A DNA stretch of 56,894 bases from Thalassolituus marinus (GCF_020320395.1 NZ_JAEDAH010000011.1:1-56894), one strand, 5' to 3'. Positions 44,101-52,586 are shown, numbered from the stretch's first letter. Notes: generated from the letters alone by a model not told the origin. Made by a program: numbers and translations.

Positions 44101-45094
44101 TGATCTGAATACAGTTGTCGATTATGTATATGATGCTGACGCTGATCTTGGTTCATTTAACGTCACGATCGGTGGCCAGGGAACCAATGTTGGGTTCACT
44201 CAGCTGGACAGCGAAGCGATTGCCTTCCTCGGTTTGCAGGACGTCAGTGTTTATTCACCAGAACCTGCTACAGGTAAAGATGTGGCGGGGTTAATCAATG
44301 GTGTAGAGGCATCGGGCAGTGGCCAGTTCCTGCGCGCTCAGGATGGCAATACCAAAGCCACCAATGGTTATTATCTGGGGACCACAGCGGCAGATTTCTC
44401 CACCCCGGTGTCGATTGATGCGAGCAATAATACCTTCACGGTTAAAATTGACGGCGTTGAAGCTGAAGTAACGCTGGCTCAGCCGGCGACTTACATTACC
44501 GGTTCTGCGCTGGCTTCGGCGATGCAAACGGCTATTAATAATACCGCTGCATTTAAAGATGAAGATATCGCAGTAAAAGTTGAGTTCAGCACAGACACCA
44601 GCTCATTTGCCTACAACAAATTCGGCATCATCTCGGCATCTACCGGCAGTGATTCATCGGTAGAGGTTGTCGACTTCTCATCAGAAGCTGCATCGGTATT
44701 CGGCTTTGTTAAAGGTAAGGGTGATGGTGAGGCTGGTAAGGATCAGGTAGGTACCATGGATGATGCTTCAGGTATTCGTCTGAAAGTAACGGGTGGTTCT
44801 ATCGGTGATCGGGGTAGCGTGACCTATATTTCGGGTTTCGGCGACCGCCTGAAAGATATTATGGATAGCTTCCTGAATGGTCAGGACAGTGTGATATCGG
44901 TTAAGCAGGCCAAGCTGGATGACGATCTGTACGAAATTGAAGATGAGCGCGCCAAACTGGAAGCACGTATGGAGGCTCAGGAAGCTCGGCTGAAATCCAC
45001 ATTCCTGTACAACGATGCCATTATTCAGACTCTGAACAGCACGCTTGATTTTGTTAAGGCGCAATTTGAAGCGTTGAATAAGTCTAATGATTAA
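41147..45094 (+). CDS. fliD: Flagellar filament cap FliD, giant form
   Basis: A 1315-aa cap protein (E. coli 468 aa). The FliD N-terminal domain (GLGSGVLTSDLVEQIISAEK) is intact. The FliD C-terminal domain is split. Its first half ends near residue 400 (ALSADRQAIVGLLAKSG). Its second half begins near 1219 (VTYISGFGDRLKDIMDSFLN) and ends in the usual coiled helices. The roughly 820 residues between are an insertion of repeated beta modules. Examples are FSAPVVIDDSNNNFQINVNG near 445 and FSTPVSIDASNNTFTVKIDG near 1085, each followed by a YLSGDDLAKQI- or YITGSALASAM-type helix. The cap size matches the giant flagellin it must fold. Confidence 0.93.
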   Translation: MASVESLGLGSGVLTSDLVEQIISAEKEASELRIDSKQELVEARITAYGEIQSLMSEVQSAASSLSSPSLMSSTSATSSNEDLLTATTSTTSEPGTYNIEVLNTAKAHALASATYTSFDEIVGSGKLIFTFGELSYDGSGDISGQDINPDRAAKTITIDESNRTLSGIRDAINKADMGVTASIINDGSGYRLLMTSEETGEENAMRIEALDDSGNLLTTGLATLAYNENQLADTAITQTAKGEDAQLQVNGLTITRSSNSVDEVIKGVTLNLKNADVGSNVTVTVAADTEKLTESIQSFVDSYNNLKTFVDDLSSYNAESQQAGLLLGDSTIRSMMSQIRSLISEPIVGLTGKYRSLTELGVNTNRDNEYMLDFDTSTFSKALSADRQAIVGLLAKSGVTSDSQITYVNDSLNTQPGSYDIEITQLATQAIYQGGSLALLDFSAPVVIDDSNNNFQINVNGKSASIELSKGSYLSGDDLAKQIALQINSNDTINGAGYSVSVDYSADNKNFSITSNKYGAESKVYIVSGDPNVSNTLGFSKLGDGTYNGVPLTTLNASAFSGKGATTQIGSTSVSESTGINFASSNATFTLDVDGSGPVAVTVTQNAQGQDLNGDGSFGDRKDTLQAIQSAVDATALAGLVTASFNDDGYLIFETASKSTASSIEITAVGSATSDVLLGLDATQGAQTNGKDPGLTFGGAVEFNIQVDGIESATKVSVPAGTYLTGADLAAEIQTQLQATLDSDANFAGVVVGGETSTGSRDISAPIDFSAAASGFRLNVSGDEQEVIVSGNSGDSLADIQTALDAVYGGAVTASLDGNGLKLTTTATGHEEYIEVVSDGRGTYTSSFADLSSGIDFSGGQNATFTLTLDGTDILVDVDGDGTAGGNNSGSNLTVIQSALNEALVASGEFSAGDVVAAVDGSGQLYFETVSKNGVKTAATFGASASLEIKNLGGTAASSLGLSAGVHTSGYDGLGLTSGERDYGYDLNTVVDYVYDADADLGSFNVTIGGQGTNVGFTQLDSEAIAFLGLQDVSVYSPEPATGKDVAGLINGVEASGSGQFLRAQDGNTKATNGYYLGTTAADFSTPVSIDASNNTFTVKIDGVEAEVTLAQPATYITGSALASAMQTAINNTAAFKDEDIAVKVEFSTDTSSFAYNKFGIISASTGSDSSVEVVDFSSEAASVFGFVKGKGDGEAGKDQVGTMDDASGIRLKVTGGSIGDRGSVTYISGFGDRLKDIMDSFLNGQDSVISVKQAKLDDDLYEIEDERAKLEARMEAQEARLKSTFLYNDAIIQTLNSTLDFVKAQFEALNKSND

Positions 45095-45117
45095 AACTGT
45101 CATTAATTAGTGATTTT

Positions 45118-45137
45118 GTAGGATATTTCCTACAAGA
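45118..45137. promoter_or_regulatory. 20-bp palindrome upstream of the NTF2-like gene
   Basis: TTGTAGGA-TATT-TCCTACAA is a perfect inverted repeat with 8-bp arms in the gap between fliD and the next gene. The layout TGTAGG-N6-CCTACA resembles the TGTAAG-N6-CTTACA box of GacA/UvrY-type regulators with one change per arm. It has no T-tract and is more likely a protein-binding site than a terminator. Confidence 0.5.
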
Positions 45138-45224
45138 ATTTAGAATGGCTTTCGGCGACAATCTGTACCACAATGATTCCAGACAGGCTCAGGAGAGTCT
45201 TAATCATTGTGGCAGGGAATCGCT

Positions 45225-45650
45225 ATGTCTGATTACAACAAACGTCTCGTAGAACACTTCATCCAGCTGTCCTGGAATACGGGCCGGTATAATCTGCTTC
45301 AGCACCTTGTCACTCATGACTTCGTGTATCACACCAGCTTTGCAGAAGGCTTCAAGGAATTTGATGGTTTCTGTGATTATCTGAAAGACATTCGTCATGC
45401 GATTCCTGATATTGATGTCAGTATTGAAGAGTTGATGGCGGAAGGCGATAAAGTCATTTCCGTTTCTACCTTCTCTGGTAGTTTTGAAAAGCCGGTGTTC
45501 GGTATGCAGCCAAATGGCAAGATCGTGAGTTTCACTGGCATTTCAACCTGGGAAGTTCGCAGAGGGAAGGTGAAGAGCCAGAATACACTGGTGGATATTG
45601 CTGAGTTACAACGTCAGCTGATGGTGCCGGCACAAAGGAAGGTTGGCTGA
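45225..45650 (+). CDS. NTF2-like/SnoaL-type protein
   Basis: A 141-aa cone-fold (NTF2/SnoaL-like) protein: an N-terminal helix with YNKRLVEHFIQLSWNTGRYN, a conserved HTSF strand, FCDYLKDIRHAIPDIDVSIE, and three C-terminal strands (GKIVSFTGISTWEVRRGKV). SnoaL-like polyketide cyclases and many uncharacterised ester-cyclase-like proteins share this layout, so the substrate is unknown. ATG 45225 is chosen; a TTG at 45207 is possible. The palindrome at 45118 lies upstream and a bidirectional terminator follows. Confidence 0.78.
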   Translation: MSDYNKRLVEHFIQLSWNTGRYNLLQHLVTHDFVYHTSFAEGFKEFDGFCDYLKDIRHAIPDIDVSIEELMAEGDKVISVSTFSGSFEKPVFGMQPNGKIVSFTGISTWEVRRGKVKSQNTLVDIAELQRQLMVPAQRKVG

Positions 45651-45658
45651 CAGACAAT

Positions 45659-45686
45659 AAAAAAGAGCCTTACGGCTCTTTTTTTA
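45659..45686. terminator. Bidirectional terminator
   Basis: AAAAAAGAGCC and GGCTCTTTTTT form a stem with a short loop, with an A-run before and a T-run after. It sits between the converging NTF2-like and bfd genes and can serve both. Confidence 0.88.
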
Positions 45687-45707
45687 TGGCGCTTATCCGG
45701 TGAGCGA

Positions 45708-45902
45708 TCAACTTGCTTCAGAGAACTCACAGGCTGGCAGGTTTGCCACTGTCTGGCGGATCAGCTGTTTGGCGCTCTGGCCGCAGCAGCCGCAGTCGGT
45801 TCCAACGCCATACTTCTGGCGAATCTGCGCGTAGCTATCACCCTGAACCACAGCATCTTCAATCTGCTGAGAAGTAACGGCTTTACAGAGACATACGTAC
45901 AT
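45708..45902 (-). CDS. bfd: Bacterioferritin-associated ferredoxin
   Basis: A 64-aa [2Fe-2S] protein. Cys4 and Cys6 (MYVCLCKAV) and two of the Cys residues in VGTDCGCCGQ would bind the cluster in the CxC...CxxC layout of Bfd. It reduces bacterioferritin to release stored iron. The short start at 45902 gives the exact family N-terminus; the longer upstream frame is not credible. A possible Fur site lies upstream. Confidence 0.92.
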   Translation of the reverse strand: MYVCLCKAVTSQQIEDAVVQGDSYAQIRQKYGVGTDCGCCGQSAKQLIRQTVANLPACEFSEAS

Positions 45903-45941
45903 GGCGCGAATCCGGATGAGAATCAGTGTGATTTGCAATTT

Positions 45942-45962
45942 AGTATTAATGAGAAGGATTTG
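45942..45962 (-). promoter_or_regulatory. Possible Fur box upstream of bfd
   Basis: AGTATTAATGAGAAGGATTTG resembles the AATGAGAA core of Fur sites, and a second GATGAGAAT core lies at 45915. Control of bfd by iron limitation is usual. The match is partial. Confidence 0.35.
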
Positions 45963-46155
45963 CAATACCTTTTGAAGGAAAAAGTTATCGCACCGATAGA
46001 TTCTTCTGATATCACTGCCGCGCAGCATAAATCGCGGCCTCCCTCGCATCCTCAGTCCGCTTTCTGTAAAATGTCGCGTCTTTTTTGTTTATGTTCGTCT
46101 TACTGGCCTATTGTTCGCTATTTGAGACAAACTGACGTTTCTGCAGGGTATTGTT

Positions 46156-47251
46156 TTGGAAATTAATCCTATTATCGAAACCATCAAAGACCTCAAAGCG
46201 CGTACTGACGTGCTTAGGGGGTATCTTTGACTACGCCAACAAAGTTGAGCGTTTAGAAGAAGTAGAACACGAGCTGTCGCAGGGCGATGTCTGGGATAAC
46301 CCGGAACGTGCTCAGGAGCTTGGCCGTGAGCGTTCCTCTCTGGAAGCTGTGGTTAAAACCATCGACACCCTTGATACGGGCCTGGCTGATTCTCAGGACC
46401 TGCTGGATATGGCAGTCGAGGAAGATGATGAAAATGCGGTAGAGGATATCCGTTCAGAGCTGGCAGGCCTGCAGGCAGAGCTGGAAACGCTGGAATTCCG
46501 TCGTATGTTCTCCGGAGAACTGGACCCGAACAACTGCTACGTTGAAATTCAGGCTGGCTCTGGTGGTACCGAAGCTCAGGATTGGGCCAACATTCTGCTG
46601 CGTATGTATCTGCGCTGGATTGAAGCCAAAGGCTTCAAAGGCGAACTGATGGAAGTGTCGGAAGGCGAGGTAGCCGGTATCAAAGGTGCGACGATTCGCG
46701 TTGAAGGTGAATACGCCTACGGCTGGCTGCGTACTGAAACCGGTGTACACCGTCTGGTGCGTAAGAGCCCGTTTGACTCCGGTAACCGTCGTCATACCTC
46801 GTTCTCTTCTGTGTTTATCTCTCCGGAGGTGGACGACAACATCGATATCGAAATCAACCCTGCTGATCTGCGTATCGACGTGTACCGCGCCTCGGGTGCC
46901 GGTGGTCAGCACGTTAACCGGACAGAGTCTGCGGTGCGTATTACGCACATGCCATCGGGTATTGTGACCCAGTGTCAGAATGACCGCTCGCAGCACAAGA
47001 ACAAAGACCAGGCGATGAAGCAGCTGAAAGCCAAGCTGTATGAGCTGGAAATGCAGAAGCGCAGCGCCGAAGCGCAGGCGCTGGAAGATACCAAGTCCGA
47101 CATCGGCTGGGGCAGCCAGATTCGCTCCTATGTACTGGATGACTCCCGCATTAAGGATTTGCGTACCAGCGTTGAAACCCGCAATACGCAGGCCGTGCTG
47201 GATGGTGATCTTGACCAGTTTATCGAGGCCAGCCTGAAAAAAGGCCTCTGA
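46156..47251 (+). CDS. prfB: Peptide chain release factor 2, with programmed +1 frameshift
   Basis: A release factor of about 364 aa that recognises UGA and UAA. Translation starts at TTG 46156 ([20 protein letters not shown] by analogy to E. coli) and reaches the slippery site CTT-TGA at 46225-46230, preceded by the internal Shine-Dalgarno AGGGGG at 46216-46221. A +1 shift then continues with DYANKVE. The anticodon-like SPF tripeptide (RKSPFDSG) and the GGQ catalytic motif ([10 protein letters not shown]) are present. The frameshift lets RF2 limit its own synthesis. It precedes lysS, as in E. coli. Confidence 0.97.
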
Positions 47252-47285
47252 TTAACCTGAACGAACAGACTTTTAAGGTTTTAAC

Positions 47286-48815
47286 ATGACTGATACAACG
47301 AACGAAAACACAGTTCAGGAAGAGAACAAGCTGATTGCTGAGCGTCGCGCCAAGTTAGAGAAGCTGCGCGAAAACTGCTCGGCCAATGGTCACCCGAATG
47401 ATTTTCGCCGCGAGCACCTGGCTGGCGAACTGAAAGCAGAACACGGTGAAAAAGACAAAGACGCACTGGCGGCAGAAGGTATCCGTGTATCGGTTGCTGG
47501 TCGTGTTATGCGTCGCGGTGGACCGTTTGTGGGTATTCAGGATTCAAGCGATTCTATCCAGTTCTACATGGCTAAGCCGCTGCAGAAAGAATCTGACGCG
47601 TGGCAGCTGCTGGATATTGGTGACATCGTTGGTGTTTCAGGTGTGCTGCACAAGTCCGGTAAAGGCGAGCTGTATGTTGATATCGACCAGCTGGATAACC
47701 TGACTATTCTGACCAAGTCGCTGCGTCCTCTGCCAGATAAGCATCACGGTCTGGCTGATCAGGAAATGAAATACCGTCAGCGTTACGTGGATCTCATCAT
47801 CAATGATGAAACTCGCAAGACCTTCCTGATGCGTTCAAAAATCATTGAAGGTATTCGCTTCTTCCTGTCACAGCGTGGCTTCGTTGAAGTTGAAACGCCG
47901 ATGCTGCAGACCATTCCGGGCGGTGCTTCGGCTAAGCCGTTTGAAACGCACCACAACGCCATGGGCATTGATATGTTCCTGCGTATTGCGCCGGAACTGT
48001 ACCTGAAGCGTCTGGTGGTGGGTGGTTTCGATAAAGTATTCGAAATTAACCGTAACTTCCGTAACGAAGGTACCAGTACCCGTCATAATCCGGAATTCAC
48101 CATGATCGAGTTCTATCAGGCGTACGCTACGTACCACGACCTGATGGACACCACTGAAGCTATGCTGAAATTCATCGCTGAAACGGTTCTGGGTGCAACC
48201 ACCATCGAATACGGTGAATCTACCTATGATTTCGGTTCGACCTTCCAGCGTATGACCATGGTAGAAGCCATTCTGAAATACAATACTGGTATGGATGAAG
48301 CGGTTCTGCGTGATGCAGAAAACAATCTGGAAACCCTGAAAGAATATGCGAAGAGCGTTGGTATTCACCTGGGGCCGAAAGAAGCTGGCTGGGGCGCTGG
48401 TAAGCTTATCTGTGAAATCTTTGAAGAAACCGCAGAAAGCAAACTGGATCAGCCAACTTTTATTACAGAATACCCGTGGGAAGTATCGCCACTGGCACGT
48501 CGTAATGATGAAAATCCATTCGTCACTGACCGCTTCGAATTCTTCGTTGGTGGCCGTGAACTCGCTAATGGCTTCTCCGAGCTTAATGACGCTGAAGATC
48601 AGGCTGCACGCTTCCGTAAGCAGGTGGAAGAAAAAGACGCTGGTGACGACGAAGCGATGCACTACGATGATGATTACGTTCGTGCTCTGGAATACGGTCT
48701 GCCGCCAACGGCGGGTGAAGGTATTGGTATCGACCGTCTGGTTATGCTGTTTACCAACAGTCACACCATTAAAGACGTGATTCTGTTCCCTCACATGAAG
48801 CCTCTGGCTGACTGA
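47286..48815 (+). CDS. lysS: Lysyl-tRNA synthetase (class II)
   Basis: A 509-aa enzyme. It has an N-terminal OB-fold anticodon-binding domain (about 60-150) and a class II catalytic core with motif 2 ([19 protein letters not shown]) and motif 3 ([13 protein letters not shown]). It charges tRNA-Lys using ATP. It lies 34 bp after prfB and is probably co-transcribed. Normal length; followed by a clear terminator. Confidence 0.97.
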   Translation: MTDTTNENTVQEENKLIAERRAKLEKLRENCSANGHPNDFRREHLAGELKAEHGEKDKDALAAEGIRVSVAGRVMRRGGPFVGIQDSSDSIQFYMAKPLQKESDAWQLLDIGDIVGVSGVLHKSGKGELYVDIDQLDNLTILTKSLRPLPDKHHGLADQEMKYRQRYVDLIINDETRKTFLMRSKIIEGIRFFLSQRGFVEVETPMLQTIPGGASAKPFETHHNAMGIDMFLRIAPELYLKRLVVGGFDKVFEINRNFRNEGTSTRHNPEFTMIEFYQAYATYHDLMDTTEAMLKFIAETVLGATTIEYGESTYDFGSTFQRMTMVEAILKYNTGMDEAVLRDAENNLETLKEYAKSVGIHLGPKEAGWGAGKLICEIFEETAESKLDQPTFITEYPWEVSPLARRNDENPFVTDRFEFFVGGRELANGFSELNDAEDQAARFRKQVEEKDAGDDEAMHYDDDYVRALEYGLPPTAGEGIGIDRLVMLFTNSHTIKDVILFPHMKPLAD

Positions 48816-48849
48816 ATGTGATACTGCCGTTTTAGCAGGCAGTTTCTGA

Positions 48850-48899
48850 AAACGGGTAATGCACATTTATTTTTATAAACTGCGCTTACCCGTTTTTTT
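48850..48899 (+). terminator. Intrinsic terminator after lysS
   Basis: AAACGGGTAA and TTACCCGTTT form a 10-bp stem around an AT-rich loop, followed by a T-run. It closes the prfB-lysS transcript just before ung. Confidence 0.85.
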
Positions 48900-48950
48900 A
48901 TGTATAAATTTCCGATGCAGTGTGAGCTTCTGCTCTGGGGAGAAATTATT

Positions 48951-49628
48951 TTGGCAAAATCCGGTGAATTACATCCATCCTGGCAGGCGGTTATTGGTCA
49001 GGAATTTGAGCAGCCTTATATGACTAACCTGAAAACTTTTCTGCAGGCAGAAAAGGCTGCAGGTAAGGTGATTTTTCCGCCCGGAGCGCAGATTTTTAAC
49101 GCTTTCAACCACACGCCATTTGATCAGGTACGGGTGGTGATTATCGGCCAGGACCCGTATCACGGCCCGGGTCAGGCTCATGGTCTTAGTTTTTCCGTGC
49201 AGCCCGGAGTAAAAAATCCACCATCGCTGGTTAATATTTTTAAGGAAATAGAATCCGATCTGGGCGTGGTGATGAGTGGTAGTGGCGATTTAACACCCTG
49301 GGCAGATCAGGGCGTATTGTTGCTGAATGCCACGCTGACTGTTGAGCAAGCCAATGCTGGCTCCCATCAGGGCAAGGGCTGGGAGCAATTTACCGATGCA
49401 GCGATCCGCGAACTGAATGCTCAGCGTGAAGGGCTGGTGTTTGTTTTATGGGGTAGTTACGCCCAGAAGAAAGGGGCAGTAATTGATACCAGCCGTCATC
49501 TGGTGCTGAAATCTGTGCATCCATCGCCATTGTCAGCGCATCGGGGTTTCTTTGGAAATCACCAGTTCTCACAGATTAATCAGTATCTGACCAGTCGTGG
49601 TCAGGCACCGATTAACTGGCAGTTGTAG
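48951..49628 (+). CDS. ung: Uracil-DNA glycosylase
   Basis: A 225-aa family 1 uracil-DNA glycosylase. The water-activating motif [18 protein letters not shown] and the DNA-intercalating loop [11 protein letters not shown] are both present. It removes uracil from DNA in base-excision repair. TTG 48951 is favoured because a GGGAG ribosome site stands 8 bases before it and the length then fits the family; an ATG at 48900 would add 17 odd residues. It converges with the methyltransferase gene. Confidence 0.93.
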   Translation: MAKSGELHPSWQAVIGQEFEQPYMTNLKTFLQAEKAAGKVIFPPGAQIFNAFNHTPFDQVRVVIIGQDPYHGPGQAHGLSFSVQPGVKNPPSLVNIFKEIESDLGVVMSGSGDLTPWADQGVLLLNATLTVEQANAGSHQGKGWEQFTDAAIRELNAQREGLVFVLWGSYAQKKGAVIDTSRHLVLKSVHPSPLSAHRGFFGNHQFSQINQYLTSRGQAPINWQL

Positions 49629-49633
49629 TCTGC

Positions 49634-51658
49634 CTACTGCGCAGGTTTCTGCAGATAAAACTGATACATTCCGTTAAACAACCCGGGTTTCTGCTGTTCC
49701 AGTTGATGCCATTCTGAGGGTGTCAGTAAGCCCGCGGGTTTACCCGTCGCAGCGATTTCTGCATGGTTCCCCGGGTTTACCATTCCCAGCCAGTTCAGCC
49801 CGGCTTCGCTGGCGAAGGCCGGAAGATCGAGAACATCAAATACATGTTCCTGCTCATGGAACAAAAGATCACGGCAGGCACTCAGGCTGTAGAAGTCCGG
49901 TGAGTTGTATATTTCTTCCCAGTGCCCGGTAAGCGTTTTCTGCAGAATAGCTTCCCGCACAAGACGAATGTCCTGTGGTTCGCGTGGCAGGTTGCCCTGC
50001 CACATTGCCCGTAACCGGGTAATCTGCTGGCGTGCCGTGGCGCTGTACAGTGCCACCTTGATTACCCCACCAGGACGCAATATGGCAGCGAGCGCCTGCA
50101 AACCTGCCTGAGGGTTCTGCATATGGTGGAGTACACCGGAACACTCAATCACATCAAAGCTTTTCTGCAGCGCAGCACAGTTCAGCAGGTTGCCCTGTAC
50201 GAAATCAATCTCCGTCTGGCGTTTACGTGCCTGGATGCTGGCATAGGCCAGAGCGCTGATGCTCAGGTCAATCGCTGTAATGGTTAAGGGGCGGAAGTAG
50301 TGTGCCAGGCGAATGGCGTGACGTCCGGTACCGCAGCCGGCCACCAGGACGTCGGTATCCCTTTCTGGTATTGCACTGAGGTCTGCCTGTGGAAACGCCT
50401 GCTGCAGTGCAGCACGGTAGGCGCTGGGCTGGTTATAGCCAATGTCGGTCCAGCGCGGATAGGGGTTGCGATCATATTGCTGACGCACCAGGTCAGACAC
50501 CTGGTCGTTTGCTGAATGATCGTCGAGGCAACGCATTCGGCTTGCGGCCTGTTTGAGCTGCCGGCTTTCACTAAGCAGCTGGCGAAGAAACGTTTCGCCG
50601 CTGGCAGGCCACTTCAGTTTTCGGCTTTCCAATTCACTGGCGAAGCTACACTCCTGCAGTGGGGTATACATCAGCACCAGCATCAGTGCCGGGAACAGGT
50701 CGGTACCGGATAGGGGTTCCATCTGCAGCATTTTACTGACTACTTCACCGAGCTGATCAGTGAGTGCCCGCTCTTGTGGAGTGATATACCAGACGCCTTC
50801 GTTCAATTGGGTTTGACGCGCCAGAGCCACCACCAGAGCCAATTCGTCCTGTCTGACTGACAAATTACGGCTACTGGAGAAAAGTACTGCCTGGCGCACG
50901 GTAATCAGTAAGCGCTCCATTAACGGATCGGAAAAATAGAATTTCTGCAGGCATGCCAATAGCAGTGGGTCGGAAACGATTTGCTCCATTTCCAGAGGAC
51001 AGCCCTGTTCTGACAAGCGCAGTTTGTGTTTCAGTAAGCTGGTTGCCAGTGAGCGCAGCTGCGAAAAATCAACGTCATTGAATTCGAAATAGCGCAGTAA
51101 ATCTTCTTCGAGTTCACGTGAATAGAAATCGGCAGAAACGAAATTTGCAGCTTCAAATAACTTGCTACGGATTTGCTTATCACGTGACTGGGTTTTAATT
51201 AATTCCCGGTAGTGACGAAAGGCTTCGACGTAGTCGCCCTGCAACAGCTTTACATGGGCAAGGGAATTAACCGCTCGTGTTGCCACGCGAGAAATGCGTG
51301 CGGAGCGGGTGAAATAATCATCCGCTTTCTTCAGATTGTTTTCCGCCAGAGCAATATGGCCTGCGCTGTAGAGCAGGCTGGCGCTGTCTGGCTTCAGCTG
51401 TAAACCGGTATTTACCCAGCGTTCGGCACTGGTATAGCGCCCTCGCTGCATTTCAATACGGGCAAGCAGGTTGATGCCAGGGAGATAACTGGGACGAATG
51501 GCATAAGCGGCTTCCGCTTTTTCCAGTGCATCATCAAGAAGCGCTGGCGCATGCTCGGCAACAGCGACACTATAAAGTGTACTGGCCTGCTCATAGAGCG
51601 GCTTATGGTCTTCCTGCAAATCGGCATGAGACAGTGGTCTGAGTTGTGCGCTGGCCAT
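49634..51658 (-). CDS. TPR-repeat protein with C-terminal class I methyltransferase domain
   Basis: A 674-aa protein. Residues of about 20-180 form TPR-like helices (LEKAEAAYAIRPSYLPGINL, ALAENNLKKADDYF). A helical middle region follows. The C-terminal class I SAM-dependent methyltransferase has motif I DVLVAGCGTGRHAIRLA, then ITAIDLSISALAYA and ECSGVLHHMQNPQAG. It is divergent from fliS. TPR-methyltransferases of this type occur near flagellin-modification genes, so modification of flagellin is possible; the substrate is not shown. ATG 51658 is preferred to TTG 51673. Confidence 0.82.
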   Translation of the reverse strand: MASAQLRPLSHADLQEDHKPLYEQASTLYSVAVAEHAPALLDDALEKAEAAYAIRPSYLPGINLLARIEMQRGRYTSAERWVNTGLQLKPDSASLLYSAGHIALAENNLKKADDYFTRSARISRVATRAVNSLAHVKLLQGDYVEAFRHYRELIKTQSRDKQIRSKLFEAANFVSADFYSRELEEDLLRYFEFNDVDFSQLRSLATSLLKHKLRLSEQGCPLEMEQIVSDPLLLACLQKFYFSDPLMERLLITVRQAVLFSSSRNLSVRQDELALVVALARQTQLNEGVWYITPQERALTDQLGEVVSKMLQMEPLSGTDLFPALMLVLMYTPLQECSFASELESRKLKWPASGETFLRQLLSESRQLKQAASRMRCLDDHSANDQVSDLVRQQYDRNPYPRWTDIGYNQPSAYRAALQQAFPQADLSAIPERDTDVLVAGCGTGRHAIRLAHYFRPLTITAIDLSISALAYASIQARKRQTEIDFVQGNLLNCAALQKSFDVIECSGVLHHMQNPQAGLQALAAILRPGGVIKVALYSATARQQITRLRAMWQGNLPREPQDIRLVREAILQKTLTGHWEEIYNSPDFYSLSACRDLLFHEQEHVFDVLDLPAFASEAGLNWLGMVNPGNHAEIAATGKPAGLLTPSEWHQLEQQKPGLFNGMYQFYLQKPAQ

Positions 51659-51822
51659 ATTGAGCCCCGGCAAGTTAGAACATGTGAGGGGTAGTTAGCA
51701 CAGAGCGTGCCATTATATAAGTTGTTGTTTTATAAGGAATATGTGGTATTTGTGGCGGCAATGTCTGCGCTTTGCTGATTGCCGCCCGGGTAAATTATTG
51801 CCGTATTTACACAGATTCCTGC

Positions 51823-51849
51823 TAAAGAAAGTCTGCCGCTTGCCGTCAA
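51823..51849 (+). promoter_or_regulatory. Sigma-28 (FliA) promoter of fliS
   Basis: TAAAGAAA, an 11-base spacer, then GCCGTCAA. The -35 and spacing match the FliA consensus; the -10 matches 6 of 8. It lies 36-62 bases before fliS. Confidence 0.68.
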
Positions 51850-51884
51850 AGAAGTAACAGGTAAACACTCTGCAGGAGACGAGT

Positions 51885-52343
51885 ATGTACAACACGGGTG
51901 CCAAGCAATATCAGCAGGTAAACGTTACCTCAGAAGTTCTGGATGCAGACCCTCACCGGTTGATTCAGCTTCTGATGGAAGCGGCTCTGACGCGTATGTC
52001 TCAGGCCAAAGGCGCAATAGAGCGCAAAGACATGGAATCCAAGGCGCACTTACTTGGGCGTGTTATGGAAATTATCCACACGTTGCAGGGCAGTCTCGAT
52101 CATGAAAAAGGTGGGGATGTGTCAGCCAACCTTGATCGTCTGTATGACTACATGAACCGGCGCTTGCTGGAAGCAACTGCGCAGAACGATCAGGACATGA
52201 TTGATGAAGTGATGGGACTTCTGCTGAAAGTTAAAGAAGGCTGGGATGGTATTCGCCAGGAGTTTCTTGCTTCCTCTGGCATCTCACGCAGCACGGTAGC
52301 ACCATCTCCGGAGTCTCGCCTGGAAAGTCATATTTCTGTCTGA
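51885..52343 (+). CDS. fliS: Flagellin export chaperone FliS
   Basis: A 152-aa chaperone, slightly longer than typical FliS. The N-terminus has QYQQVNVTSEVLDADPHRLI and LIQLLMEAALTRMSQAKGAIE, and the middle YDYMNRRLLEAT, all family hallmarks. FliS binds the flagellin C-terminus and prevents early polymerisation. It is split from fliD by 6.8 kb of other genes here, though the two are usually adjacent. It has its own sigma-28-type promoter. Confidence 0.94.
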   Translation: MYNTGAKQYQQVNVTSEVLDADPHRLIQLLMEAALTRMSQAKGAIERKDMESKAHLLGRVMEIIHTLQGSLDHEKGGDVSANLDRLYDYMNRRLLEATAQNDQDMIDEVMGLLLKVKEGWDGIRQEFLASSGISRSTVAPSPESRLESHISV

Positions 52344-52368
52344 ATTTCAGACAGGTCCCGATATTTTT

Positions 52369-52405
52369 AAGGCACTCATGCGCATATTACGGCATTGAGT
52401 GTCTT
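52369..52405 (+). terminator. Possible terminator after fliS
   Basis: AAGGCACTCA and TGAGTGTCTT can pair across a 17-base loop after fliS. The T-tract is weak, so termination may be partial. Confidence 0.4.
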
Positions 52406-52586
52406 GTCATTTCGCGACAGCTTCGGCTATAAAGGCAGCGAGCTATTGCGCTTCACAAGAATTTTATTAATAACGTCAGAAGTTTGACAGATGTTAAAAT
52501 AGATACTTAACTGTGTAGGCTTCAGTCAATGAACTGACACAAATAAATAAGAATGACACGATATCGGGAAGAAAAGGCCTAAGACC

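Noticed and set aside
45708-46049. 113-aa version of bfd
   Set aside because: Bfd proteins begin MYVC-like; the additional 49 residues lie over the promoter/Fur region.
46151-46228. TTG start at 46151 in the same frame as the body of prfB
   Set aside because: It would give an N-terminus unlike RF2, whereas the 46156 frame gives the conserved N-terminus and ends exactly at the programmed frameshift site.
51748-51770. Possible sigma-54 promoter (TGGCGG...) before fliS
   Set aside because: The -12 element is displaced and the -24 lacks the CAC part; the sigma-28-type site downstream is better.
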